Source of the DNA: Macrocybe gigantea
Taxonomy: Eukaryota; Basidiomycota; Agaricomycetes; Agaricales; Callistosporiaceae
DNA: 64,000 bases
Direction: 5' to 3'
Assembly (NCBI GenBank): GCA_011319805.1
Contig: SJRY01000253.1
Location: 1 to 64,000, forward strand
Within the stretch, counting starts at the first letter, position 1. The number at the start of each line of letters is the position of its first letter. The notes beneath the pieces are model-generated. The model was given only the letters and a program-made list of their open reading frames with translations. It searched no databases and was not told the DNA's origin. A program made the position numbers and the translations under genes. This document shows positions 9,706-21,582 of the stretch, in pieces.

Positions 9706-12700
9706 GGATCAAAACCTCGCTTGTAGCCCTTCTGCCAGCAGCGTCTCATTGTGTTCTTGATGAATCGACTACGTGTCCTCTTCTTCTGTCGTTTTGCCTT
9801 CTAAAGCCCTTTCTATTGCTTTCACGCACTCGTCTCTTCTCCACCGATGCAATAAAGTGGGTGGACGACCCAACTTTGCCAACCTAAAACAAACTCGCTT
9901 CCGCTAGTCCACGTTTCCATGTGTCCAAAACTCCTTGTGGCAGCGTTTCCCCGGTCTTCCATTAGCGCCGCAATTCGTTTGGCCTCGCCTTCTCTGCATG
10001 GGGCAACGTCACAGACTGAAAAACAAATTCAAATCCTTCAGAGTCGTCACGTTTGAGGGCACGGATGAATGAATGAAAAGGTTCGACCCGTCTCATCGTG
10101 AGCTCTTTGAGTTTGCCGCACCGCACATCAGAAATTGTATGCGCACAGTTTTGCCAAGCGACACTCCGTCAATGATCAACGCAATTATGCCGTCCACCCT
10201 CTCCACGTGGAAAGGGACAAACGCAAATGATGTGTACTCCCTTTTCATTTCTCTCAACACGATGTGAATACGTATGCCTGGGCCGATGCGGCATAGCCAG
10301 AGCGCCGACGCTCATGAGTTTAGTCCATGGACAGGTCATGGCGCTATTTCCGCCATCCCGTGTGCCTGAGCTGCCCTTTGTCGTAAATCTGTTCAGCTAT
10401 ATGCGCCGTTCAGAGTGGGTTGTTGGCGCTACATAAGCTGCCCCTTCGAGCATCGCGGCGATTACCTCAAACTGTTGCCTGTCTGCAGCTGCTTCGCTCC
10501 GACCCATCGGCGAGGGAATGACCCACTACTTCCCGCAGCTGCTCGAATGCGTCGTCACTAACGCAGCATCCATTAGACCAAGCTACCTGTTTAGGCACAA
10601 GCTCTTGCGAAGTCGTTGCCTGTTTCTGATCCCTTCATCCTGGCTGAAATCTTCGGATCGTCTGAGGTTTCGCTTCCCAACTTTTGCTATACATACCACC
10701 CCTGTGCCTGACACCCCTCGTCCAGAAAACCTCTTTCTCCGCGGGATCTACAACTCTCTTCTAAATTTTGAGCAATGCGTTGACAATTGCTGATATTCTC
10801 GTTGGTCGTGAGAGGACATGCCAGTGCTTCCTTGGCCGACTTAGGCTTCATCAGGATTGCTGCATATGCATATACTGCAAGTCAGTTATACGCAAGCAGC
10901 TGACATCTGGAGCAATTCGCTCAGTCGCTGACGCCAATCTGTTGCTGGCATGCCCACGAAGAATGCCAGGTGTCGTGGGTCGATTGCGTCCTTGTCGACT
11001 GCAAGAAGCAAGGAAGCTTCTAGGTCGGTCGTCAACACATTCGTCGCCGTCGTCGGTGGTCACACACATCCCCCGAGACGAATGACAGCCGCGAGTGGTA
11101 CTGTCAGTGTCCAGGTCAGCTGCAGGATTTCCCATGGTCTTGGCTTATCGCACACATGGTGCTAAATTGCTCTTTTTTTCACGTTCTTCGAGTGCCAGAG
11201 AGCCAACGTGAACAGCAAGTGCCTGCGTGCGCACAGGTCCGAGCGCCCGCGCCGCTAACCTGATGTTTTTCGGGCATTTCAGGCGCCGATGGGAACGATG
11301 ACAACGTGACATTGACAGCTTGAGCGTTGTGGATCCAGCTCTCTCGAGCATCCAGGTCAAGAAGCGTACAATGGACAGCGGAAGTTGAGCCGGACGGGCT
11401 CAGAATCTGTGCTTGCGCATTGTCGAGCAATCCCAAGTCACAGATAGGAATCACGGGGCGGAGCACCACATCAAGTCGTCGCGAGTGCCAGTGCTGGCGG
11501 ATCCGAAATCGTCATTGACAGGCTCTTCTTTTTTTCTTTTAAAATTCACATGAAAACTGCAAGCTTCCATCGAATGCGTATCGTCTCCGATCGCTGTGTG
11601 GATGTGTCCGCCGCTGCCAGGTAGCATCCAAGCACCATGACATGAACAGCGTGCTGTGCTATCTAGCCCAGAGCAATCTTGAGGTCGAGAACCTTTGAAG
11701 GTTGTATGATAAGTAATAAACCAGGATTCCACTTCTCAGATTTCCGCTGAAGAAAAATGTCATAGGAAATTGTTTTTCTGTAGAATATATTTGCGTGCAC
11801 ACTCACATGTGCTCGCATAATTTCTTCTACGGCCTCAAGTGAGATCTAGCTTTGCATTTATTCGCCCATCAGCACGGGTGGGTCCTTCATATACAGTGTA
11901 CGATGGATATTGCAGACTGGGTGCAGTTTTGCCGACATTATTGCGGCACGACTCTGAATGTTGGCAGGTCCTGCTTCGCTATTCTCCCTTCGCTGGTGTT
12001 ACGTTTTTGGGTCAGATCGTTTTGATTTTTTTCTTCTTGCTGCCCTTTCGCGCTTTGCCCGCCAGCGCGCATTGACCTTTTTTGGACGAAGGAAGCCTAA
12101 ATCAGAGAGACGCCTTTTTGGTGAACATGGTTCTCTTGCCTGTGATTGGTTGATGATTCTATCGCCAACGCCGGCACGATCTCAGTCGCCGTCTAGGGAG
12201 GCTTTCGGAGGATTATAGCACCCCGAGGCATCTATGCCTGCACGTCCTAGTACGGCAGCCGCATGCCATTCCACTTCGGACATTTCGGACATCGTCCGAT
12301 CATCTCAAGACAGGTCTGACGGAAGGCAGGAAAAAAAAAGGAGAAAAAAAGAACGTGCATGACTTGAGAGTTTTCCATTCCCAATGCTTATCTCGCTCTC
12401 ATCAACCAATGGCGTTGATATTCTGATCCAGAGCTCGCGAATTGATACATACATATCAGGTTATTCGCTGGTTATATCAAGGGGTGTGGACGTTGATTGT
12501 GGGATCGAATGTGTGGGGGCTATGAATCTCGGGATTGCACAGGATTCTGCGACGGGGCTTCGGAATCCTAGGACGCGCTCCATGTATGGCATACCGTTCG
12601 ATGGAAGAGTCGTTGATGTATTAAAGGACTCAATATGACTACATTGTAGTAGTTTTCCTTTTTGTGCTAGTCGCATAACAGCATCTACTGCATTTTCGCG

Positions 12701-13814
12701 CCCTTGAATGGTATACAGAAGGTTTCAAGGGAACACGACGAGTCCTTGCCACAGCTGCACGCACCATAGGCTGAGTGCTGCCGTGTGCCTCCGTTCCGTC
12801 AGATGATGCCAGGAACGAACGATGATCAAGAAATTCTACAGCGAACTTTGAGTTTTTTTTCCTGCCTTACCTCTCTGCCGCTTCTGTTCCTTGGGATCAA
12901 TGTTGGCGAATGTCTGGTAACAGATTCCGTTGGTGGACTAGGGGCTGAAAAGGTCCTTTTTGTATATCTTTTGATTGATGTGGCAGACGGAGTGATATTC
13001 GTTGGAATGCTGGAATGGAAGACGAGACCGCGTTGGGAAGTTTGTATTGGTTTTCTCTGAACGGATAGATGGAAAGCTGATTTAGGTGTCTGAGGCGACG
13101 CCGGACTGCACTATCGAGTCAACCACCGTACAGCTGTCCTCTCGGAATTTTCGAGGCCTCTGCGATGTGACACATGCTCTATCATGCGCAGCCACGGTCG
13201 TGCACTATGTCGAAGATTATCAACTGCATAGCGTGAGCCTGTTTCTGTTCCGAGCTCGCCGACGGCCGACAGCATTTATGTTTCCTCTTGATCAATCGTG
13301 GGAAAGCGGCAGGAAAGCGGAGACGACGGTGATCGTGAGCAAGGGGGCTGAGGCGTATTAATTAAGGCCGCTGTGTAACCAACACTCGGACTTTGGATGG
13401 ACGACCGGCTCCCAGGTATGGTGAAGATATGCGTGCTGGTATTGGAAAGTTCATCGCCTGCGACGGATGGAGTTTGAGTCGTAAGACGGCCTGCGAAACG
13501 TTGTAGCTGGGAGAATCTGAGCATGTTCTTGAGAGCCGATTTGAAGGCCTGAGGACAGACTAGGCCCTATGTTCGTGTGGAAAGCTGGCCGGGTTTCTCA
13601 TCAAGGTGCACTGCGGCATCGAATAGAAAAGATGGAGTTGTATCATGTTTGGTAGTATTTGTTTACCCCTTGGATGTAATAAATACACGTCGAATGCCAC
13701 GTATGCTCTTTGCGAATATCCACGTATCCGTCCTGCGTCCGCAGTAATCCTCTTTTCCTCAAGACCACCTTATTCCTCGCCACGACTCCAGTCCTTCGCC
13801 CACATTCAATCACA
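9706..13814. other. gene-poor region
   Basis: About 4.1 kb without a supportable gene. The open frames present are short, compositionally random and show no family motifs or coherent splice chains. The final 200 bases, with pyrimidine-rich sequence near 13730-13800, are the likely promoter and leader of the bZIP gene. Old transposon remnants are possible, but I see no terminal repeats or transposase motifs. Confidence 0.45.
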
Positions 13815-15244
13815 ATGGCCCAACAACACATTTTTATCGACCCCTCAGCACTGACTCACCCTTCCCCTGTTTCTGCTCCGTCGCCGGCTGCATCTGTCTC
13901 CAGCTTGGCTTCGACGGTCGAAGCACCCACTTCCACGTCACCTTCCACCACGACATCGCGCAAGCGACCCCGCTCCGAGACCACTCCCGAGGAGCGCAAG
14001 GAAGCTCGTGCGCACCGAAATCGCATCGCCGCTCAGAATTCCCGCGATCGCCGAAAGGCCCAGTTTTCCTACCTGGAGCGTAGAGTGGCCGAGCTTGAGG
14101 AAGAGAATCGGGCCCTACGCGCCGGAATGGGTCTTCCTTCCGCCACTCCGGCTCCAGCTCCTGTTCCTTCCGCTTTCCTCAAAGTTAACGAGACAAAGAA
14201 GGAAGAGGTAAAGGACAGGGACCGCGAAAACGAGGAATTGAAAGAACGCATCAAAACTCTTGAACGAGGCTGGGATGCTGTTCTTAAAGCTCTTGCGGCT
14301 CAAGGTCTTCCCCTTGCCCCACCCATCGCGTCTTCCTCCAACCCTCTTGCACCTATCAACATCCCTTCAGCATCACAACCATCATCCGCGCAATCCTCTC
14401 ATTCTTCTTTCCAGGCACTGCCTTCTGCCTCTATGCTGCCTATTTCTCCAGCTCCCACTCACGCCTCTCTCGATGTTGATGTTTCGGCTGCGCCATCGCC
14501 ATCCGAGTCCTCAGTTCCTAGCGACTCCGAGGCCTCCCGTCGCCTTGCAGGAGAGCACGAGCAAGAGCAAAAGTTAGACTCCACTCGCCACCTTGCACGG
14601 GTGGCGATCATTGGCCGAAGCAGCTCGCTGTCTTCGTCAGTGGCCCTGCAGCGGGTGGTCTCGACCTCGACCTCTTTTTGTGCACATCCGGTTTCAAGGC
14701 TTCAATCCCTCCGACTCAAGACGGCCAGCCGTTCGTCCTCCCGAACAACAACGCAGATTCCCTCGACGATCAGACCATCGACGACGCTACTATGGAGACC
14801 CTCCTCCGCGAGATACTCGCCCCTATCCCGCCTACTTCGCCCTGCGTCTCTCACAAATCCGTCAGCTCTCTACCTGTCACATCCATGGTCAGACCTGATG
14901 GCACTCAAATGTCGGAGGGTGCGAAGAAAATTACGCAAGCCGCCAAGGCGCAAGTAATCTCGTCTAGTGATATGGCGGTGGGTGTGGGGTGTGGAGGTAT
15001 GGGCATGCAGATTCCGACCGGCATGGATATAATAGAGTTTGGAATGGATATGGGAATGGCCGTCGGTGACGTCGCGGTGGGTGGGAGCGGCGAGGACCTG
15101 GACGTCTATGGATACAACGAGGTAGAGATGCAGCGGATCATGGAGATGGCTGGCATCAACGTCGCGGCAGATGGACACCCCTTTGAACAAGCAGACTTCC
15201 CGGTATTGGACCTCGGAGTTCTTCAAGGTGTCGGTACGTTTTGA
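13815..15244 (+). CDS. HAC1: HAC1/XBP1-type bZIP unfolded-protein-response regulator
   Basis: The ATG at 13815 opens MAQQHIFIDPSAL. A basic region at about residues 62-85 (NRIAAQNSRDRRKAQ, with the N-x7-R bZIP signature N69/R77) runs into a leucine zipper (YLERRVAELEEENRAL). The AAQNSRDRRKA core is typical of HAC1/XBP1 factors, which bind UPR elements of ER chaperone and secretion genes. The bZIP frame stays open to 14957 (380 aa unspliced). An acidic, Gly/Met-rich C-terminus lies in a different frame ending at 15244. Removing 14596-14648 (53 nt, no GT-AG ends) joins them as 458 aa, reading TRHL-AAGGLDLDLF. I infer this to be an Ire1-processed intron. A less likely GT-AG alternative is 14573-14640. 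Confidence 0.85.
14585..14654 (+). promoter_or_regulatory. predicted Ire1 splice hairpins of the HAC1-type mRNA
   Basis: The 5' site is a perfect 8-bp stem (TCGCCACC at 14585-14592 with GGTGGCGA at 14600-14607) enclosing a 7-nt loop TTGCACG, with the proposed cut after loop base 3 (14595). The 3' site is the loop CTGCAGC (14646-14652), matching the known CxG|xxGx Ire1 loop consensus, with the cut after 14648; its stem is weak (CC/GG only). The sequences after both cuts are alike: CA-CGGGTGG and CAGCGGGTGG. The 5' loop deviates from consensus at positions 1 and 6. Known Ire1 substrates have 7-nt loops cut after a G at position 3; the assignment here is inference. Confidence 0.6.
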
Positions 15245-18177
15245 GCGTCGGGTGGAGGCACTTGTCACCTTGGTTCATCCGTCATAACCTTCCACCCGTC
15301 TACGACATGTTGCGGGTAGCCCCAGCCGTTACTTAGCTGTCAGGTCGCCAGACACCCTTCCATGTGGCCCGTCTTGGTGCACACCACTCTGTCTTGGTCC
15401 GATCGACGCCTGTCACGTCTCCCACTCGGCAAATAAGTCTCGCGCCGCATTGTATTTCTACAACTCAGGCACTCGTCTATGCCCAGCCCCTCAACAATAA
15501 ACAAGTCAGGTCACCTCATAATTTTCGATTCCTCCCATCTATTCCGGCATATCTACTCTTTTCTTGATCATATCCTTATCGTCTCATTTCGGTCGCCTTT
15601 ATTCTATTTATCTGCATGGACTCACACCTCGGAGAAAGGAAGAACAAATCGTTATTCGGTCCACCCTGCATTTCCGTATCGCCACTTTGTCAATGTGTTT
15701 CCAGGCACATCGAACTATTCCACCCTACTACAGAACGCACGCACATCAACAAGTTGGGAAGCTATGACACATTCTCGATTTGCCTGAAGACCGGCGGGTG
15801 AAAGGGAGATGGGAGAGGAGCCGAGAGGGAGGCGGTTGAAGGAGATGTGGAGCGGGCGAGGCATCGAGAAGCGATTCCGCTGCTCCTCTTCGGGGTTGAG
15901 TAGAGGACGCTTTTCCCTCGTCATCGATTCCGTCCCTGGATTCCTCCTTTCTACGGTTTCCTTTTTCCCTTTATCCTTTTCGACGCTCTCCGTGTTCGAA
16001 GGTTGTTGAGGGTATCGCCTTTGGTTTTTTCCTTGGGCATTATGTTTCTGGGCAGTGGAGTGTGCACTACTTTTACGGTTGATATTTTGGCGATTTGATT
16101 ATGTATCGTAGGATCCAGCGTTTGTTTTTCGAGTACATTCGTTATGACGATTGTTTCTTCCTACGTCGCGTGGTGAATATGGTGATGCTGTTTACAGGTT
16201 TCTCTTTGCTTGCTGTCGAGAATGCCTGATAAGTCGATTTTGGCCTCAAACTCCCTTCATAAAGCAACTCTCAAACGGTGGCATCTATTTGCAAAGTCGC
16301 AATGTTGTGTATCGCGTCAGTCTTGAGGAAACCAAGATGCTAGACGCGTCATTATTGATTCACTCAGAAGACCGGCTGATCTTCACTTTCGTTCGGCTTT
16401 GAGATCTGACTGGTCACCATCGTTTCGTGCTCTACGACCCCTTTTATCATCACATGAAGCGGACGCCGTCCACTGGCAACAGGGACTATTCCCATCTGCT
16501 CTGGTGTGCCTGCCGCACTCGTTTCGAGACGTTGCCGACGCGGTGCACAGCACGCGTCTCGCTGCAGCGTGTTTTATGCTAAGGCGATATACTGAAGAAG
16601 GTCTAATGTTCCGAGAAGACCATTCGGGAAAGGCACGGCGTGCCAGCGCGTGGAAAGCCAGCCTCTTGCTTCGGCGGGTCAGCCTTAACGGCGAAGACTG
16701 TCAATAACGACATCCCAATAATTCACCGACTGGTTGCTCCGGCGTAGCTCACTCTCTTTGGAGATGTCCGGCCTTTGCACCAGACGTCTGCGATCCCTGT
16801 ACGCCTGCGCATGCGCTTGAATGCAGAGCCGAGTAAAGGTCACCCATCCGAGTTCCCAAGGCAGTGGTGACTAGGTGCGCCACAGAGGAATCGGGGCTAT
16901 TCAATCACTGCATGAGTGTGAATCGTATAACGTTTAATTTTTCCCTTTGAGGCTGATCATAACCCTTGTTTTACGCAGAGAAACTTTGTAAACATCGCTA
17001 CAAACCAGCATAATGTTCGAGGGACCGTGACGGTCGAAAGCTGGTCAGCTTATGTTCCTGCGCGAGTGTTTCTGAGCTTGTCTGCCCATGATAAAAGACC
17101 GGACCCTACCATGAGCAGCATAGTAGATAGGGAAAGAAGGATTCTTTTGTCGAGAACGCCCAGCAGTTCTTCGGCTCTATTTTTCAGGGTACTTCCTTTC
17201 TGAAAAAACGCCAAAGACTTAGGCATAGAGAACTGAAAAGGTGGATATTTTATCACGATTCCGAGAAAGAAAACCTAGTTCATTTCACGCATCGTGTCGC
17301 CAGGCGGAATATCAATTGTGGAAATGAACTTGCCGATGATGATCTGCTTCGCACAGGTTGGCAGAACAGCCTCAAAGACTTGTGGACCATGCTGCAAGTT
17401 ACAGGAAGACAGAACCCTGCACATTGAATAACAATCCTTGGCAAAACTTTGCCACTGGCGCAGACCCGGATTTTTTGGATTTTTCCAGAAAAGTGACGGA
17501 GGGCATGTACAGTACCGAACTGACAAAAGCACGGCCACCAAGCGCTTGATTGTGTTGCTTTGATGCGGCGCAGGGCTGCCTTATCCAGACCACCGAGGTT
17601 AGATCGGTATTGTTCCAAATATATTATCATGTTCTTTTTTCTTTCTGTGTCTGCCGAGACGCTATTCAATGCATTTGGGTTTGCATTATCGTCACCTCCA
17701 TTCTTGACTTGGCCATACTCAAACCTTATCTGGCGGTAGTGGAGTCCGTTGTAGGCGTCAGTTTGTCTTGTTTTCTTTTTGTTCATCAACAATTGTGGAC
17801 TCACTTCGAGCGACCTGCGCCATCACCACCGTCTATGCATCAACTCATTATGCATCAGGGCTCGGCGTTGACGTAGCCAGCGCCTTGTCCCGGCTTATTG
17901 TTCAAGTCCAGGGAGCTTCGCATTGTCTCCACGCTATTTGCCTTGTTTTCTATACTCGGACGATAGTGAGCATTCTCCGCTTTCCTTGGATACGAGTTGG
18001 AAACCGTAGGGCTGGTTCTGGTCAAAGAGTGCGAGGGAGGTTTTTGAGTATTTAAGGCTCGTTGAACTGGCAAGTCTATTATCAACCCACACGTCTCTGA
18101 TACTGACTGCCCTATCCGCCGGCGGATTATAAGCAACATAAAGACGTAGCAACGACATCACCGTTCCATAAATTGCG
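15245..18177. other. gene-poor region downstream of the bZIP gene
   Basis: About 2.9 kb without a convincing gene. The first part is probably the 3' untranslated region of the bZIP mRNA. On the minus strand, frames at 17275-17541 and 17280-17804 read short stretches of plausible protein (for example QVFEAVLPTCAKQIIIGKF), but I could not connect them into a gene or recognise a family. A TATA-like TATTTAAG near 18048 lies 130 bp before the next ATG. Confidence 0.35.
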
Positions 18178-19571
18178 ATGCCTTCACCCAAGCACTCTCA
18201 CCGACCAGCCTATCGATCGCACCAATATTCTTCATGCAAGAATTCCACAGAGCATCCGCAATGGGAGAAAGCGACGCGCTATGCTAGGCTCAAGGTATCC
18301 GCAATGCCGCCCATCCCATTTAGCAAGTTGGCGTCGACGATGATAAGAATTTCTGAAGAGGCCCTGGCTGCTAAACCGGAATCTGTAGAAAACGAGAAGA
18401 TCGACCGGGGCATCGCAGAGCTGCTGGATGCCGGGCTCCGGTGCGTTCCGTCTTTCCAAGACTTTACTTTGACTTGCTCGTTTGCTTATAACCTTCTATG
18501 CAAATGTGCAGTTGCTTGGTCGGATTGGGCTGCCCTGTAAACAAAGTCCGGGCGCGTCTTTTCTTCACGCGCGCGACAGCGCTTCCGGCTGTTGACTTGT
18601 CCAAAGACAACAGGCTCAAGGCTGTCGCCCATGCTCTCTTGGTAGAGTGTCTGGAGGTCACTCCGCGTGCGGGTGTCGTCCCTCCTTCATTGGAGGCCGT
18701 CCATGAGGCTGCCTCGCATGCCGCCAAATGCGTGTATCTGAACGCCTATCCGTGCGGAAGGACGGCACTTTCCAAGGGCCGCTCGCCAGCATCGCCTGGC
18801 GTCCCGGGGATGTTGTTGCCGTTTCTCGACTTCTATAAAAAGATCTTGGATAGAGGCGGGTTGGAGCCGCTGGAGGCGAAGAAGGATCTAGGAGAGATGT
18901 ATGAGGAAATCTGGCAAATGGTAGACAAGACCCGCAAGGATTTTGATTCTGCAGAGAAGGACGAAGATATGCGTAGGAAGTGGAGGGAAAACCCTGCGAG
19001 GTATAAATGCGCTGCTGAGGAATGTGAGATATTCGCTGCGTCCGGGTCAGCTTTATTTCGTTGTAAGCCGCTTTTCCATTGCGATTTCGCTTCAAGTGAT
19101 GTTGATCCTCTCTGTTCATTTCACGATCAGGCGCCGGAAAATGTGTTGCTGGTTTCAAACCATCATATTGTTCCCAAGAATGTCAAAAGAAGGTTGGCCC
19201 TCTCAACACTGTGTCATTCTCAAAATTCACCATTTATGCATATAACAGGACTGGCCCCGTCATAGGACATATTGTCTAGCGGGCAGCAAGGATCCTATAT
19301 GCTCAGAACCATTCAAGCTGACCTTCGAAGAGTTCAGGATGGACGTGAATATTTCGTGTCTCCGAAGAATGAGAGGAATTTCGACTTCAAGAAGAACGTC
19401 TGCGTTACGAGACGGGTCAAGCATCCGTCGGGTCGAGCATGTTTCGTGACTGGACCGAGAGAGAGCGTTGATAAGGTCATTTTTGTCACAGAAGATGACC
19501 TGCTGAATGGGGTGACCTTTCCACCCGAAACCACAGTTATTCTCGAGAAGAGTACAAACTTTTCGTTATGA
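18178..19571 (+). CDS. MYND zinc-finger protein
   Basis: Five exons (18178-18440, 18512-19062, 19131-19192, 19249-19344, 19392-19571) give 383 aa in one frame. The C-terminal half holds a complete MYND finger spread over three exons: YKCAAEECEIF, FRCAGKCV, SYCSQECQKK and DWPRHRTYC, supplying the Cys/His ligands. The N-terminal 250 residues are helical with no recognised domain. MYND fingers mediate protein-protein contacts in transcription or signalling; the partner here is unknown. The intron at 19193-19248 begins GTTGGC, a non-consensus donor, but only its removal restores the conserved DW. The last intron (47 nt, 19345-19391) is less certain, because an alternative open frame runs through it. 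Confidence 0.75.
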
Positions 19572-19713
19572 AAGAATTAGTAGTTAAACGCATGCACTGT
19601 ACAACACACCAGAGGAATAGATATAACTGTCATCATTATCTTATCTTATCTTCCCTTTGCAGCATGCTTTTGAGCACTTTTCCACCTCAGCTATCGCTCG
19701 ACAACGTTTCCCT

Positions 19714-20601
19714 ATGGCGAAGAAAAGCAAAGACGAAGTCCCCAATCCGAACAGCATAACTAATAGAGACATTTTACAGCGCCTCAATTTCCTCTATCAA
19801 GCCAGTCTTTATGTCAATACTCTCTCGAAGCCTTCGTCGACGCCAACGCCAGCGCACACTTCGATAACAGGCACATCAGCGCCAGCCACGTCAACGGAAA
19901 CGGAAGAGAATTTGCGGAAAAATAAAAACAGAAGAAGAGTAATAACCAGCAATGATTTGGCCAGGTCGTACATATCGACAATGAAGCTTGTCGGTAAGCG
20001 GACAACGGTCAAGATGTGAGTCAAATTTTCGTTCTCATACTATTGCCTACACATGCTAGAATTCTTATAGGGACCCGACCGTCAAAAGAACACTATGCAG
20101 AGGTTGCAATACTATACTTGTTCCGGGGTCGACTGCCACCGTTCGGATAAAAAGTACGTCCCGGTTCCATTGTCGTCTGTGAAGATTGACCTTTTTCCAG
20201 AGTCGAGTTCACACAGGCATGCCATGATCTTAACATGCAACGAGTGCAGGACTTTTCGCCGAATCCCCGCACCGCCAGTCGTCGAATCAGTGGAAGAGCC
20301 GTCGTCAAACAGGAGTGGGGAATCTTCTGGAGCTCCTCAAGCGGAAGCCTCGACTACGATACCAACATCGTCCTGCGAAGCAGGCGATGTGGTTATGGAA
20401 GATACTGGTATGCCGGTGACGACATCTGACGCCGCGGCCTCTACATCTTCGAGCAAACGCAAAGGAAAGAAAAAGTCGGACAGTACATGGCGGAGGCGAC
20501 CGCCTTTGTTTGCGCGAGACGTCGGACACGTTGTCTTCCGTGGCAATGAGCAGCTTCCCAAGCCTGAGTTGTACCATGACGATGGGACCTTTGTGTCGTG
20601 A
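19714..20601 (+). CDS. RPR2: RNase P subunit Rpr2/Rpp21-like
   Basis: Exons 19714-20015, 20071-20153 and 20201-20601 encode 261 aa. The N-terminus (MAKKSKDEVPN, then NRDILQRLNFLYQASLYV) is the helical part typical of Rpr2/Rpp21. It is followed by ARSYISTMKLVGKRTTVKMD and a zinc ribbon of two CxxC pairs, LCRGCNTIL and LTCNECRTFRR. Rpr2/Rpp21 is a protein subunit of nuclear RNase P, which removes 5' leaders from pre-tRNA. A Thr/Ser-rich insert separates the helices, and a Ser/Lys-rich tail of about 120 residues follows the ribbon. All splice sites are canonical and the phases agree. Confidence 0.88.
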
Positions 20602-20786
20602 CAGGCGGATGCCGCCAACTGGCGAGCTAGTGAGGAAGCAGATGTGTACCCCGCAATGAGATACCTTTGGTGCGTACTTCCGTCTCGCTGCGCTGCGCTC
20701 ATTTCATCGACTGACTATATATTGCTCTCGGGGTATAATTACAGTAACAATATGGCTCAGCAAACAGTGTTTCAAGTACAGTCATG

Positions 20787-21504
20787 TCAGTCAAGCTTCC
20801 ACGCATTCTCCTTGATGAGCTTCTCGCGCTCCAATAGATATTTGCCTGGCTTATCATCAGTCTGAGACTCTTGCAAGAACGGAAACAAGCCTTCAACCTT
20901 CTTTGTACTTCTGCGAAGGATCTGCAGCTTTATGGTAAAACCATCCCAACCGGTCATTGCAACCGAGACAATAGACGTCGGCGACGGTATGCATCCCTGT
21001 CCTTCACAAAAGCGAGAAGTGTCAGTTGTAGAGTATGATGGGCGGAAGGGCGGGCAATACAGTAAAGATCGTTCTTCCCGCCGCCCCGTCTTGACATTGA
21101 CTGCGGAGTGCATCAAACTGCATGAAAGCTTTCAGCATAGAATTTACGCCAGCCAATATATAGTAGCTTACTATCCACGACCATCTCTCCCAGAAAAGGC
21201 CTTGCTTATGAGTTCATCTTGCAAGGCCTAAAATAAAGCATTTTCGAGATCAGGGATCCAAGAGATTGTCTGAAGATTCAATACCGACGATAGTAGCGGC
21301 ACACTTCGAGCAAGAGAAGACTGGATGTCCATGATAAGTCTGTATGACCTGCTGCTTTGTATCGGAGGTCGCAGGGTCAACCATTGCCGAAAGTTCTGGT
21401 GTGACGATGGTATTGCTTCGAGGCCGGCAAGCCTGGCCAAGGCCACCAAATAGTTGTCCTAATGGCAGCTTGAAACGGAGAGCGAGCCTGAGGAGGGCTG
21501 CCAT
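20787..21504 (-). CDS. Yippee family zinc-binding protein
   Basis: Five exons (21504-21289, 21227-21172, 21117-21061, 21001-20898, 20845-20787) give 163 aa. The product carries the full Yippee signature: [73 protein letters not shown] and IKENAW. The two CxxC pairs form the zinc site of the Yippee/Mis18/cereblon fold. Family members are small conserved proteins of unclear function, found in nuclei and at centrosomes and reported as parts of E3 ligase complexes. The N-terminal 55 residues extend beyond the usual length. The first donor is a weak GTCGGT. The ATG is only 78 bp from the divergent VPS53 start. Confidence 0.9.
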
Positions 21505-21582
21505 AAATATCGCTTGGTCTCGGGTTAGGGTTACACGGTGCTCTTTCCAACGCGCAGCCTCATAACACTTGCCGAGCTCGCG
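21505..21582. promoter_or_regulatory. bidirectional promoter with telomere-like motif
   Basis: The 78-bp spacer between the Yippee and VPS53 start codons contains GGGTTAGGGTTA at 21522-21533, two telomere-type repeats. In fungi such motifs in promoters are bound by Tbf1/TRF-like or Rap1-like factors and often mark divergent housekeeping promoters. Binding here is inference. Confidence 0.5.

Noticed and set aside
14601..14620. 20-nt GT-AG intron (GTGGCG...CGAAG) joining the HAC1 frames
   Set aside because: Too short for the spliceosome and neither end fits the Ire1 loop pattern as well as the 53-nt model.
16151..16707. Short plus-strand frames downstream of the HAC1-type gene
   Set aside because: No family motif, splice chain or coding composition.
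19181..19260. Apparent frameshift in the MYND finger (CQKK followed by either VGPLNTV or GWPSQHCV)
   Set aside because: An intron at 19193-19248 joins CQKK to DWPRHRTYC and completes the finger, so no lesion is needed.
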